From Planctomycetota bacterium (lineage in GTDB: Bacteria > Planctomycetota > UBA1135 > GCA-002686595), in the NCBI GenBank assembly GCA_016795245.1, contig JAEUIA010000096.1, positions 1-36,085 on the forward strand: a stretch of 36,085 nt of DNA, written 5' to 3'. This document shows, piece after piece, positions 1 through 8,900 of the stretch. The notes beneath the pieces are model-generated. The model made no database searches. It was not told the DNA's origin and saw only the letters and a program-made list of their open reading frames with translations. The stretch's first letter is position 1; each line of letters begins with the position of its first letter. Both the position numbers and the translations under genes were made by a program.

Positions 1-191
1 CTCCCGCGTCCCCACCTCGTCCACGGCCCGGCCCCACCCCGCTGCTGCAAACCCTCGACCTGACGAGCCGGATGCGTGAGTCGCGCAAGTCCGGATCTGT
101 GGGAGGCCGGGGAGAGTAATCTCCTCGGCCCACCCGGCCAGTCAGCGACCTGTCAGCGCTCGCTGACGGGTCCAAACGCTGCTCTACTCGG

Positions 192-228
192 CGAGGCCGG
201 GCCGGGAATCTTCCCGGGCCCGGCCTCG
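192..228 (-). terminator. GC-rich hairpin downstream of the O-methyltransferase
   Basis: The arms at 192-208 and 211-228 pair almost perfectly around a 2-base loop, with one extra C in the second arm. The hairpin begins 7 bases past the stop codon of the minus-strand O-methyltransferase gene, which is where a terminator would sit. No T-tract follows on either strand, so intrinsic termination is uncertain. It could also act as a 3' mRNA-stabilising hairpin. Confidence 0.5.
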
Positions 229-235
229 GCCTGTC

Positions 236-886
236 TCAGCGCTTCACCGCGACCCACAGGCCGTCGCCGAGCGGGACGATCACGCTCTCGAGGCGAGTTT
301 CGCGCGCCATCAGCTCGTTGAAGCGCTGGATCGCGGGTGCTTCACGGTCGCGCGGATGCGCTTCGAGCACTTGCCCGAACGCGAACGCGTTGTCGACCAG
401 CACGAGCCCGCCCGGCTTCACGATGCGCAGCGACTCTTCCAGGTAGAGCGGGTAGTTCGACTTGTCGGCGTCCAGGAAGGCGGCGTCGGCCGAATTCGAG
501 GCGAAGGTCGCGAGCACGTCGCGCGCGCGTCCCTCGATCACGGTGATGCGTTCGGCGACGTCGCTCTTCGCGATCCACTCGCGCGCGAACTGCACGTGCG
601 CGGGCTCCAAGTCGATCGTGCGCACGCGTCCCCCGCCGGTCAAGGCGCGCGCCATCTGGATCGCCGAGTAACCGGCCAAGGTGCCGACCTCCACGACCTC
701 GCGCACTTTCGACGCCGCGAGCAGGATGCGCAGGAAAGCCGCCTGTTCGGGCGCGATCCAGATCGCGGGGATCCCGCGCGCACTTGCCGCGGCCTTCAAC
801 TCAACGAGGAATGGATCATCCGCGCGCGTGCGTCTCGCGATGTAGTCGAAGTGGGCGGCGGTGACGGTGGATGACTGCGACGACAT
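236..886 (-). CDS. Class I SAM-dependent O-methyltransferase (CCoAOMT-like)
   Basis: This 216-residue protein has the length and order of the caffeoyl-CoA/catechol O-methyltransferase-like family, which transfers a methyl group from S-adenosylmethionine to a hydroxyl using a divalent metal. The SAM-binding glycine loop is at residues 64-75 (VVEVGTLAGYSA). The acidic residue ending the next strand is in RTIDLEPAH (89-97). Candidate metal ligands are D139 in FLDADK and D165-N166 in LVDN. The protein ends with the GDGLWVAVKR-type strand usual for the family. It starts 18 bases after the ABC ATPase stop and is probably the last gene of the operon, ahead of a strong hairpin. The substrate cannot be read from the sequence; bacterial members act on varied small molecules. 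It looks cytoplasmic, with no signal peptide. Confidence 0.88.
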   Translation of the reverse strand: MSSQSSTVTAAHFDYIARRTRADDPFLVELKAAASARGIPAIWIAPEQAAFLRILLAASKVREVVEVGTLAGYSAIQMARALTGGGRVRTIDLEPAHVQFAREWIAKSDVAERITVIEGRARDVLATFASNSADAAFLDADKSNYPLYLEESLRIVKPGGLVLVDNAFAFGQVLEAHPRDREAPAIQRFNELMARETRLESVIVPLGDGLWVAVKR

Positions 887-904
887 GGGAACTCTCAGGG
901 GCGT

Positions 905-1771
905 TCAGCTTCGACGACGTGACGCCACGACGATCGGTCCGCGGTGATCGATCTCGTCGCGAGGCGCGATGAATTGCAGGTGTCTGCCGTACACGGGTTC
1001 GAGTACCCGCGGTGTCAGGACTTCAGCCGGCACTCCGTCGGCGACAACGCGTCCGGCGTGGAGCAGCACGATGCGCGTCGCGAATTGAGCCGCCAGATTC
1101 AGGTCGTGCGTGACGACCAGGGCAGCGTGCGAGCGCGCGCACAGACCGTAGAGGAGTTCGAACACCTGGATCTGATGTTCGGGATCGAGCGCGCTCGTCG
1201 GCTCGTCGACGAGCAGGACCCGCGCGGCCTGCGCGACGGCGCGCGCGATCAGGATGCGCTGTCGCTGACCGCCGGAAAGGGCCGTCATCGCGCGTTCGGA
1301 GAGTTCCGACGCATCGCAGGCCACGAGCGCCTCCAGCACAGCGGTCTCGTCGTGCGCACCCAGCGTGCGGCCGAAGAGAGCCGCGGCGAAGCCCGCCTGC
1401 GCATGGGCGTAGCGGCCGCTGGTCACGAACTCGCGCACACTCACATCCGGGAGGGCCGGCAGATATTGGGGCACGAGCGCGATCTGCTGCGCGCGCGCGC
1501 GCGGGCCGAGGGCGCTGAGCGCGCGGCCCTCCAACTCGACGCGACCCGCCGCGAGCGGCAGCAACCCGGCCAGGGCCTTCACGAGCGTGCTCTTGCCCGA
1601 ACCGTTGGGCCCCGACACGACGACCAGCTCACCGTCCTGCACTGTCACATCCACGCCGCACAGTGCGCGCTCGCCGAGCGGGTAGGTGTACTCCAGACCG
1701 GCCCCCGAGAGGAGCGTCCGGCCGGGCGCGCTCGCGGCGTCGCTCAAGCCCGCACGCCGGTCGCGTCCCAT
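905..1771 (-). CDS. ABC transporter ATP-binding protein, FecE/BtuD type
   Basis: This is a 288-residue ABC ATPase with all core motifs: Walker A GPNGSGKS (54-61), Q-loop Q102, signature LSGGQ (165-169), Walker B VLLVDEP (185-191) with catalytic E190, and the switch histidine H222. Length and motif spacing match ATPases of iron-siderophore, haem or cobalamin importers, and zinc/manganese (ZnuC) types are close relatives. No permease or binding-protein gene is adjacent, so it is an orphan here and its substrate is unknown. The ATG at 1771 overlaps the OsmC-like gene by 28 bases. A TTG at residue 9 would instead give a TTGA overlap with the OsmC stop. I kept the ATG but the first eight residues are uncertain. 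It belongs to the operon running from the amidohydrolase to the O-methyltransferase. Confidence 0.88.
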   Translation of the reverse strand: MGRDRRAGLSDAASAPGRTLLSGAGLEYTYPLGERALCGVDVTVQDGELVVVSGPNGSGKSTLVKALAGLLPLAAGRVELEGRALSALGPRARAQQIALVPQYLPALPDVSVREFVTSGRYAHAQAGFAAALFGRTLGAHDETAVLEALVACDASELSERAMTALSGGQRQRILIARAVAQAARVLLVDEPTSALDPEHQIQVFELLYGLCARSHAALVVTHDLNLAAQFATRIVLLHAGRVVADGVPAEVLTPRVLEPVYGRHLQFIAPRDEIDHRGPIVVASRRRS

Positions 1772-2169
1772 TCGAAGCTCATCGGGATCTCGACGTTGGG
1801 CGCCAGACTCTTGTGCACCGGGCAGGTGTGTGCCGTGCGCTCGAGCGTCTCGCGTGCACGCTGGTCGAACGCACCGCGCATCTTGATCTCGACGGCGAGC
1901 TTGCCGATGCGTCGCGCCGGATCGGCGACCATGTGCTTCACGACCTTGATCTCGGATCCGATCATGCGCCAGCCGTGGCGTTCGGCCACGATCGCCATCG
2001 TCGTCAGGACGCAGGTTCCGAGCGCGGTCGCGACCAGATCGGTCGGCGAGAAGCTCTCGCCCTTGCCCTGGTTGTCGACCGGTGCATCGGTCAAGACGGC
2101 CGTCTGCGACGGAGAGTGAACGGCCTGGCAGCGCAGCGCGCCTTCGTACTTCATTCTGATCTCGACCAC
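1744..2169 (-). CDS. OsmC family protein (thiol peroxidase-like)
   Basis: This 141-residue protein matches the OsmC/Ohr/YhfA superfamily, small homodimeric enzymes that reduce organic hydroperoxides with two conserved cysteines. Those cysteines are present at C53 (ALGTCVLT) and C116 (HTCPVHKSL). The segment GKGESFSPTDLVATALG (36-51) is the characteristic helix entry of the OsmC/YhfA branch. The start is GTG at 2169, chosen because an AGGAGG Shine-Dalgarno lies 8 bases upstream and because family members begin with a similar MVxI strand. An internal ATG at residue 6 is less likely. It follows the amidohydrolase by 45 bases and overlaps the start of the ABC ATPase. Both catalytic cysteines are kept, so activity is plausible; the real substrate is unknown. 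Confidence 0.9.
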   Translation of the reverse strand: MVEIRMKYEGALRCQAVHSPSQTAVLTDAPVDNQGKGESFSPTDLVATALGTCVLTTMAIVAERHGWRMIGSEIKVVKHMVADPARRIGKLAVEIKMRGAFDQRARETLERTAHTCPVHKSLAPNVEIPMSFEWDATGVRA

Positions 2170-2214
2170 ACGCGACGCCTCCTGTTTGCGTCGCGGATCA
2201 GTGTACGGATTCGC

Positions 2215-3900
2215 TCAGCGCGCGCGCCAGACAACTACGCCGTTGATCACGGTCGCGCGCACCGTGGCCTTCAAGATCTCGTCCGGCGCGGCCGAGGTCG
2301 GGTCTACACTCAACACGGTCATGTCGCAGGCGAAGCCCGGCTCCAGGCGCCCACGGCGATCGTCTTGGAACACGGCGAAGGCGGCACCGCTCGTGAACCC
2401 CGAAAGTGCAGCGGCGCCTTCGAGGCGTTGATCGAGGACCACCGGTTGATCGCTCAGGTCCAGCGTGCGCCGTGTGCGCGCCGCGAAGAGGCCGCGCAAG
2501 GGATCGGGAGTTTCGTGCGGGAAATCGCTGCCGAAGGCCAGTCGTCCGAGTTCAGGCGCCAGCGCGCGCCAGGCGTACGCACCGCGCGCGCGTTCGGCGC
2601 CGAGGCGCTCGGGCACCCACGAAAGATCGGCAGCCGCGTGCGCCGGCTGCATCGAGGGGATCACGCCCAGTTCGGGGAAGCGCGGCCAATCCTTGGGTGC
2701 GACGACGAGTGCTTGTTCGACGCGCGGGCGCAGTTCGCGGAATCCCGGCACCGCGACAGCCATGCGGGCGAACGCGTCGAGCGCCATGCGGTTCGCGCGG
2801 TCGCCGACGGCGCGCACGGCGGGTTGCAGACCGGCGCGCGCCACCAGCGCGAGGCGCACGCTGAGTTCATCCTCGGTGAGCAGCAGCCGTCCGCGCTCGT
2901 TCTTGGCGTCTGAGTAGTCGTCGAGCAGCGCCGCACCGTAGGAGTCGAGAGCACCGTCGATCACGAGGTACACGCCGGGAACGGACAGCATGTCGAGCGG
3001 ATCCGGCGGTTTGGGCAAGCCGGCGAGCGTCTCGGCCTTCAACTCTTCACGGCCGTCGATGTAAGCGACGACGCGCAACATGAGCTTCTGCGTACGGCGC
3101 AACTCTTCGAGGAGCGCCAAGGTCGAGCGCGAAGTGCCCATGTCGTGCACGCAGGTCACGCCGTTCTCGAGCAGCAGCGCCTGCGCAGCCATGAACTGAC
3201 GCACGCGGGTCGGCGCATCGGGATCGGGGATCAAACGCTCGACCGTGCGACAGGCCGTGTCGAGCAGGATTCCCGTCGCGCGTTTGGACTCGTCGAGCAC
3301 GACGCGCCCGCCCTTGATCTTCGGCGCGGGCTCGAGCTGACCGCCGAGTTTGGCGGCCTCGAGCGCCGCGCTGTTCACGAGCGCGACGTTGCCGTCGACA
3401 CGCTCCAGGTAGACGAGGTGCTTCGGAACCGCGGTCGAGAGCAGGAAGTGGTGCGGGTACTCCGGCGTGCTCCAGTTGTTCTGGTTCCAGCCCCGCCCGC
3501 GAATCCACGTGCCCTCCTTCTGTTGCGCTGCGCGCTCGACGACGCGTGCGATCAGATCGGCGTACGAAGTCGTACCGGAGAGATCGAGCGTGTCGAAGGA
3601 CGAGGCGAGACCCGCAAGGCTGCCGTGCGCGTCCTGCAGTCCGGGCACGGCGGTCGCGCCCTGGAGGTCCTCCAAGACCGCGTTGCGCGCGTCCGGCCGC
3701 ACGGACAAGGCCGCGTACGTTCCGGCCGCGACGACGCTCCCGTTGGAAACGAGCAACGCATCGACGACGCTGCCCTTCACGTCGTGGAGCACGATGCGGC
3801 CGTTGTGAAACAGGGTCGAGGTGGATTGCGCTTGGGCCGCCGCAGCACCGATGAGTGCGAACAGAGTTGCGCAGAAGACGCGGGAGATAGCGTTCGTCAT
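2215..3900 (-). CDS. Secreted YtcJ-like amidohydrolase, probably degenerate active site
   Basis: This is a 561-residue member of the amidohydrolase-3 (YtcJ-like) family, whose usual members are metal-dependent hydrolases with a split beta-sandwich and TIM barrel. I start at ATG 3900 because it opens with a clear signal peptide (MTNAISRVFC..., hydrophobic to about residue 24, AQAQS cleavage region). A longer frame upstream would bury it. Family landmarks are easy to align: PGLQDAHGSL (87-95), VHDMG (251-255), VGDRANR (365-371), VEQALVVAP (394-402) and FGSDFP (456-461). Several expected metal or catalytic residues are changed: the second His of HxH is S94, the Lys of the KLFADGAL motif is Y311, the His before AxGD is R363, and the His of the EHAQ motif is Q396. 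D459 and H92 remain. A non-enzymatic or altered role is likely. It is the first gene of a four-gene minus-strand operon. Confidence 0.85.
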   Translation of the reverse strand: MTNAISRVFCATLFALIGAAAAQAQSTSTLFHNGRIVLHDVKGSVVDALLVSNGSVVAAGTYAALSVRPDARNAVLEDLQGATAVPGLQDAHGSLAGLASSFDTLDLSGTTSYADLIARVVERAAQQKEGTWIRGRGWNQNNWSTPEYPHHFLLSTAVPKHLVYLERVDGNVALVNSAALEAAKLGGQLEPAPKIKGGRVVLDESKRATGILLDTACRTVERLIPDPDAPTRVRQFMAAQALLLENGVTCVHDMGTSRSTLALLEELRRTQKLMLRVVAYIDGREELKAETLAGLPKPPDPLDMLSVPGVYLVIDGALDSYGAALLDDYSDAKNERGRLLLTEDELSVRLALVARAGLQPAVRAVGDRANRMALDAFARMAVAVPGFRELRPRVEQALVVAPKDWPRFPELGVIPSMQPAHAAADLSWVPERLGAERARGAYAWRALAPELGRLAFGSDFPHETPDPLRGLFAARTRRTLDLSDQPVVLDQRLEGAAALSGFTSGAAFAVFQDDRRGRLEPGFACDMTVLSVDPTSAAPDEILKATVRATVINGVVVWRAR

Positions 3901-3956
3901 GGGGAAGCCGTGGCTCCTGGAATCGGACGGATGGGTCGCTTCACTGGAACAAACCC

Positions 3957-3972
3957 GCTGTGGCTTCACAGC
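3957..3972. repeat. Small inverted repeat in the divergent intergenic region
   Basis: A perfect 6-base inverted repeat GCTGTG/CACAGC with a 4-base spacer lies between the divergent amidohydrolase and SDR genes. It is positioned like an operator or a small hairpin. No protein partner can be named and chance occurrence is possible. Confidence 0.3.
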
Positions 3973-4012
3973 CGCGAAATACCTTCCGCCGTGTGGCCGC
4001 GCGCTTCGGTTG

Positions 4013-4018
4013 TTATTT
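4013..4018 (+). promoter_or_regulatory. Possible -10 element of a leaderless SDR transcript
   Basis: The AT-rich hexamer TTATTT stands out in GC-rich surroundings and ends exactly 7 bases before the SDR start codon. No Shine-Dalgarno-like sequence lies between them. The spacing would put transcription start on the A of the ATG. I see no convincing -35 box, so this is tentative. Confidence 0.28.
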
Positions 4019-4025
4019 TCCGTCC

Positions 4026-4769
4026 ATGACTTCTCTCACGGATCGATTGGCGCTGGTGACCGGCGCTTCTTCCGGCATCGGAGCGAGCACGGCCGTTCAA
4101 TTGGCGCGCGCCGGTGCCCGCGTCGTCCTCGTGGGCCGAGATCGGCCCCGACTCGAACAGACCAGATCCCGCTGCCCGGGGTCGACCGTGATCGAACTCG
4201 ACGTGCGTGACGCACGCGCGGTCGAGCGCGCGCTCTCGCCGCTGGACCTGGATCTGATCGTGAACAACGCCGGGCTCGCGCTCGGATCGGACAAGCTGCC
4301 GGAGGGTGATCCCGAGGAATGGAGCACGGTGGTCGCCACCAACGTGAACGGCGTCCTCAACGTCATGCACGCGACGCTGCCCGCTCTGGTCAAGAAGCAG
4401 CGCGGCGACCACGTGTTCCTCGGCAGCGTCGCCGGACGCCAGGTCTACCCCGGCGGAAGCGTGTACTGCGCAACGAAGCACGCCGTGCGCGCGCTGTACG
4501 AAACCGCGCGACTCGACATGGCCGGCAGCGGCGTGCGTTTCACGACCGTCGATCCGGGCATGGTGCAGACGGATTTCAGTCGCGTGCGTTTCCGCGGCGA
4601 CACGGCGCGGGCAGCCGCTGTGTACCAGGGCGTGACGCCGCTCACGCCCGACGACGTCGCCGAGGCGATCGTGTGGGCCGTGACGCGCCCCGCGCACGTC
4701 AACATCGGCGAGATCGTGATGTGGGCCGCCGCGCAGGCGAGCACGACGGTCGTCACCCGCCGGACTTGA
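4026..4769 (+). CDS. SDR family NAD(P)-dependent oxidoreductase (YdfG-like)
   Basis: This 247-residue classical short-chain dehydrogenase/reductase has the Rossmann cofactor loop TGASSGIG (12-19), NNAG (80-83), and the catalytic S134, Y147 and K151 (YCATK). V-G-R after the second strand (36-38) suggests NADP(H) preference. The PGMVQTDFSRVRF stretch (178-189) and the IGEIVMW ending resemble the YdfG-like group that oxidises 3-hydroxy acids such as serine or allothreonine; the substrate is not proven. I start at ATG 4026, since it gives the usual short N-terminus and the upstream in-frame codons look non-coding. It is transcribed alone, divergent from the amidohydrolase. Its last 17 bases overlap the end of the opposing glycosyltransferase-like gene. 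Confidence 0.9.
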   Translation: MTSLTDRLALVTGASSGIGASTAVQLARAGARVVLVGRDRPRLEQTRSRCPGSTVIELDVRDARAVERALSPLDLDLIVNNAGLALGSDKLPEGDPEEWSTVVATNVNGVLNVMHATLPALVKKQRGDHVFLGSVAGRQVYPGGSVYCATKHAVRALYETARLDMAGSGVRFTTVDPGMVQTDFSRVRFRGDTARAAAVYQGVTPLTPDDVAEAIVWAVTRPAHVNIGEIVMWAAAQASTTVVTRRT

Positions 4770-5970
4770 TCCACTTGTCGCGCGGCGCGTGTGCGAGAGG
4801 CGCGACGACGATCAGGACGTCGATCTCGCCCTCGTCGCGACCCGAGCGCGCGATCACGGTCTGCGCCAGATCACCGATGCGCGCACTCTCGTCGGCCGCC
4901 GACTCGTCCAGCCACAGGACGATCGTCGTGTTGCTCGACGTGCGCGCCAGTCGCTCAGCCAGGATCTCGATCCACGCACCGGCAGCGGAGTGCACCGGCA
5001 GGATCTCCACGCTCGGGCGCGAACCGTGCAAGCGGTCCGCGGGCGTGGGCAGCCCCAGGTCGGCCAGGACGAGCGCCAGCCGCTCCGTGGGCAACGTGCG
5101 TTGCGCGGCGTGACGCTCGAGCAGGGCGCGTGCGGCGCGCGCGTTGCTCTCGCTGCCGATCAATCGGGCGCTGCGTGCGCGTGCAACTTCCGCCGGCTCC
5201 GCGGCGAGGCGCGCCGTGATCTCCTCGAGCCGCGCGGGTTCGCGCAGGCTGTCGGCGTCGAACCAGTGGCACTCCGCCGCTTCGATGAACTCGAGGGCCG
5301 TGCCGCTCTCGACGTGCGCCAGCGGAGCAGAGGTGCGCGCCGTGAGCAGCGCAGTCGCGCCCCAGGGATCCAGGTCTTCGGCCACGATGATCCCCGCGGC
5401 TGCATCCAACTCGCGCACGAAGGCTCGCGAGCCGGGCCGGGCTTGCGACTCGACGACGCGAGCCGCGCCGATCGCTGCACGCTCGACCGCGCCGACGACC
5501 AGGATCGGACCTGTGCCGGCAGTCGCAGGCACGCCGCGCGCGTCGCGTCCGAGTCCGGGCGCGACCACGAACAGGCGTGAACGTGGGACTCCCAGCGAGG
5601 CCAGGATCTCGGCCTGGAAAAACGACGGCGCCCAGACTTCGTCGCACTCGGCCAGGAACGCCGTGCCGGCTGCATCGGCGAGCGAGTCGACGACGACGTA
5701 GGCGGCGTTGACTCCCGTGCGCGAGAGCGGCACCAGGGAACTCGTGCGCGCGATTTGCGACAGGTTTGCCTGGCGCACGATCAGTGTGCCCGCGGCGTTC
5801 ACCGGACCGTCCACGTCGAAATCCACCGGGTGCGTGCCGTCCCCGGTGTCGAGGACCTGCACCTTCACGCCCTCCTCCGTCAGCCCGTCAACGAATTGAC
5901 GCGCGACGAAGCCCGCACTCGCGTCGTCGCTGACCGGCCCGATCCAAGTGATGCGCTGTGTGTGACTCAT
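4753..5970 (-). CDS. Degenerate GT-B glycosyltransferase-like protein
   Basis: This 405-residue protein starts at ATG 5970, which overlaps the stop of the upstream triple glycosyltransferase as ATGA, so translation is probably coupled. The N-terminus (ITWIGPVSDDASAGF..., then VDGLTEEGVKVQVL) lines up with the N-termini of modules 2 and 3 of that neighbour. CDEVWAPSFFQAEILASLGV (positions near 115-135) matches their DEVWVPSxW segment. The C-terminal half keeps the rough shape but I find no E-x7-E or EGFGLP-type donor-site motif, which argues against ordinary catalysis. The extreme C-terminal ~100 residues (from about 300) are an extra region I do not recognise. It may be a regulatory or substrate-binding partner of the triple enzyme. 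Its 3' end overlaps the SDR gene by 17 bases. Confidence 0.7.
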   Translation of the reverse strand: MSHTQRITWIGPVSDDASAGFVARQFVDGLTEEGVKVQVLDTGDGTHPVDFDVDGPVNAAGTLIVRQANLSQIARTSSLVPLSRTGVNAAYVVVDSLADAAGTAFLAECDEVWAPSFFQAEILASLGVPRSRLFVVAPGLGRDARGVPATAGTGPILVVGAVERAAIGAARVVESQARPGSRAFVRELDAAAGIIVAEDLDPWGATALLTARTSAPLAHVESGTALEFIEAAECHWFDADSLREPARLEEITARLAAEPAEVARARSARLIGSESNARAARALLERHAAQRTLPTERLALVLADLGLPTPADRLHGSRPSVEILPVHSAAGAWIEILAERLARTSSNTTIVLWLDESAADESARIGDLAQTVIARSGRDEGEIDVLIVVAPLAHAPRDKWIKSGG

Positions 5971-8900
5971 CGCTGTTTGGCTCCCAACTCGCGCACGCGC
6001 GCGACCATCTCGCGCGCCACGACGCGCGCATCGAACTTCGACAGGGCCTGCTCGCGACCGCGCGCCGCGATGGCTCGCGTGCCGGCCGGATCGCAGAAGA
6101 CGCGCCGGAGATGTTCTTTCAGGTGTTCGACGCGCGGCTCGCCCCACTTGTGGCCGGCGTAGAGCGGCTGTTCGCGTACGGCGTCCGCGGGGACGTCCAC
6201 GAGATCCGCGTCGACCAGCAGACTGGTCTCGTCGTCCATGAACTCCAGATTGCCGCCGAAGCGCGTGCCGATCACCGGCAGACCGCTCGCCATCGCTTCG
6301 AGCAGCGGTCGGCCCCAACCCTCGCCGCGACTGGGCATCACGTAGGCATCGGCGGCGGCGTAGAGCCGCGGCAGATCGGTGCTCGCGATGCGCGCCGTCA
6401 AGAGCAGGATCGTCGGAATCGAATCCGTCGTGCGGCCCAGGTCGCGCTCGATGAACGCGCGCATCTCGGCCGCGATCTGCTCGGGCTTCAGCCCCAACGA
6501 ACTGTGGACCTTGAGTACCAGCGCGACATCCGCCTCTGGCGCGAAGGACTCGACGAAGGCGCGCACGAGCACGTCCCAGCCCTTGCGACGGCTCCAATCG
6601 AAGATCGACAGGAAATTGAATCCGCGCGCACCGTCGATCGCGAGCGGATCCGCCCCGCGCTCGAAGCGTCCGGCGTCCACTGTCCCGGGAATCACGCGCA
6701 GTTTCGAGCGCTCGATGCCCGAACGCGCGAACCCTTCGAGTTGCCAGTGACTGGGCACCCAGATCTCATCCAGCCGTGAGAGCGGCGCGATCCACGACGT
6801 GGGTGCGCGATCGGTCTCGAACATGGTGCGCCCGACATTGGCCAGCGCGCCCACGACCGGCTTCATGTCGTGCCCGAACCCGTGTTGAACGGCGACTGCG
6901 GGCTCGAACAGGATCGCAGAGGCGATGCGCGCAAGTCGCTCGGCCGCAGCCGGCCCCAGCGCGATCGGCGTCCCCCACTGGACCGGCAGCGCGCGCACGC
7001 GCACTCCTGCTGCGTCGAGGCCCAACACCAGGTCGCGTCCTTCGTCGGCGTAGCCGCTCATGTCGAGCAGCGGTCCGCGCCACAAAACGGGCGGCGTGGC
7101 CATGTGCGATTCACCCGTGGCACGCGGCGCGCGCTGCGTCGAGCGCGCGTGCAGATCGCGTGTGAGCGCCGCGAAACGCTCGGCACCCTTCTCGGCGCTC
7201 CAGTGGCTGAATGCCCGCTCGCGAGCGGAGCGACCTTTCGCGCGGGCGGCGTCGCGGTCATCGAACACGGTGCGCATCAAGCGCGCTGTGTGATCGACGC
7301 TGGGCCGCGCCCACAGTTGGTCGGCAGCGTAGTAGGGATTCTCGGCCGTCTGTTCGGCGTGCACGGGCTCGAGTCCGTCGCAATCGATCAAGTAGCCGAC
7401 TTCGTCGTCGAGGAAGTCGAGGTGGCCGCCGTAGCGTGTACCGATCGTCGGCAATCCGGCGGCCATGGCTTCGAGGAACGGCAAGCCGAAGCCCTCTCCG
7501 CGCGTCGGCAGGACGAACGCATCGGCGGCCGCGTAGAGCGACGGGAGTTCGCTTTCGCCGACGAACTCCTCGACCAGCTCGATGCGTGGAGCGTCCTCAG
7601 GCTTCGCGCCCAGGCGTGCGAGGTGCTCGGCGATGCGCACGCGCAAAGGCGGGTCCTTGCGCTCGCCCGGGTACGCGCGGATCACGAGTCGCACGGCATC
7701 CTTGCGGCTGAACGCGCGCAAGTAGCTCTCGATCAAGACGTCCCAGCCTTTGCGCAGGGTCCACTGGAACACCGACAAGAACGTGAACGCCGGTTCGCCG
7801 GCGAGCGCGTACGGCTGAAGGCCGGGCTTGAAACCCGAGAGATCCAGCCCTGGTTGGAACAAGCGGATCTTCTCACGCGGAACGCCGGCGAAGGCGAAGG
7901 TCTCGACGTTGAACCGGCACGGTACGAACACCTCGTCCATGCGCGACAGTTCAGCCGCCCAGCCTTCCGGCAGCCGGTCGGTTTCGAACATGGTGAAGCC
8001 GACGTGGGCGATCGAACCCGGGTTCTGCGCACGCGCGTTCGACAGGAAGCGGTACTGATCCCAACCTACAGGCGGATGAAACGCGACGTGGACGCTGTTC
8101 TCCGCGCGCCGCGCGAGCAAGGCGCGCCAGGTGGTGAGGAACTCCGGCGATTGCTGCTTCAGGAATGCAGGATCGCTCGCGTAGGCCTGCAAGCCGACTG
8201 CGACGCCGCGCTGTTCGAGCGCGGGCAGGAGCATGCGCGTGATGCGTGCGTACCCGCTCCAGTTGAAGGGCGCAGCTCCGAACAGAACCGGGACGGAGGT
8301 CGCGGGCGCGTCGGCATCCGCGCGTACCGCGCCGGTGCTCGGCGTCGCCAGGACCTCAGGCCGCGGCGAACTCGTGTGCGCGAGTTGCTGCTCGCGCGGA
8401 ATCCAGGTTGCGTTCAATCGCTCCTGTGCGCGGTCCGCGGCGTGATCCCAGGTGAAGGCGGCGCGAATCTTCTGGCGTGCGAGCCGTCCCTTGGCCCGCG
8501 CGGCGTCCGGATCCGATGCGACGGCGCGCAGCAGCGTTGCCAGCGCGTCCACGTCGGGTTCGAACACGATCCCCTTCTCCAACATCTGGATGTCGCCGAC
8601 ATGTGCGTGATTCATGCGCGTCTCGCGCGCCGGGATCAGGAAGGCTGTGTCGTCATCGCAGAAATCCGGCGCGGGTCCGCCGTTCGTCACGATCACCGGC
8701 AGACCGGCGGACATCGCTTCGGCGATCGGCAGGCCGAAGCCTTCCGCCAGGAACGGATGGACCAGCGCATCACAGGCGGTGAAGAGGCCCGGCATCTCCA
8801 GGTCGCTCAGCGTGTCGTCGCGATAGACGATCTCGGCCGAATCCGAGCGCGCGGCTGCGCGGGAGACCTGGTCGACGAGCGTCTGACCCTGGTACACGTC

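Noticed and set aside
3..119. Possible C-terminus of a plus-strand protein at the left edge
   Set aside because: A 38-codon open frame ending at TAA 117-119, without any motif; it is too short to distinguish from chance in GC-rich DNA.
76..321. 81-codon plus-strand frame starting at GTG 76
   Set aside because: It crosses the hairpin and the opposite-strand methyltransferase end; composition is Arg/Ser/Ala-rich with no motif.
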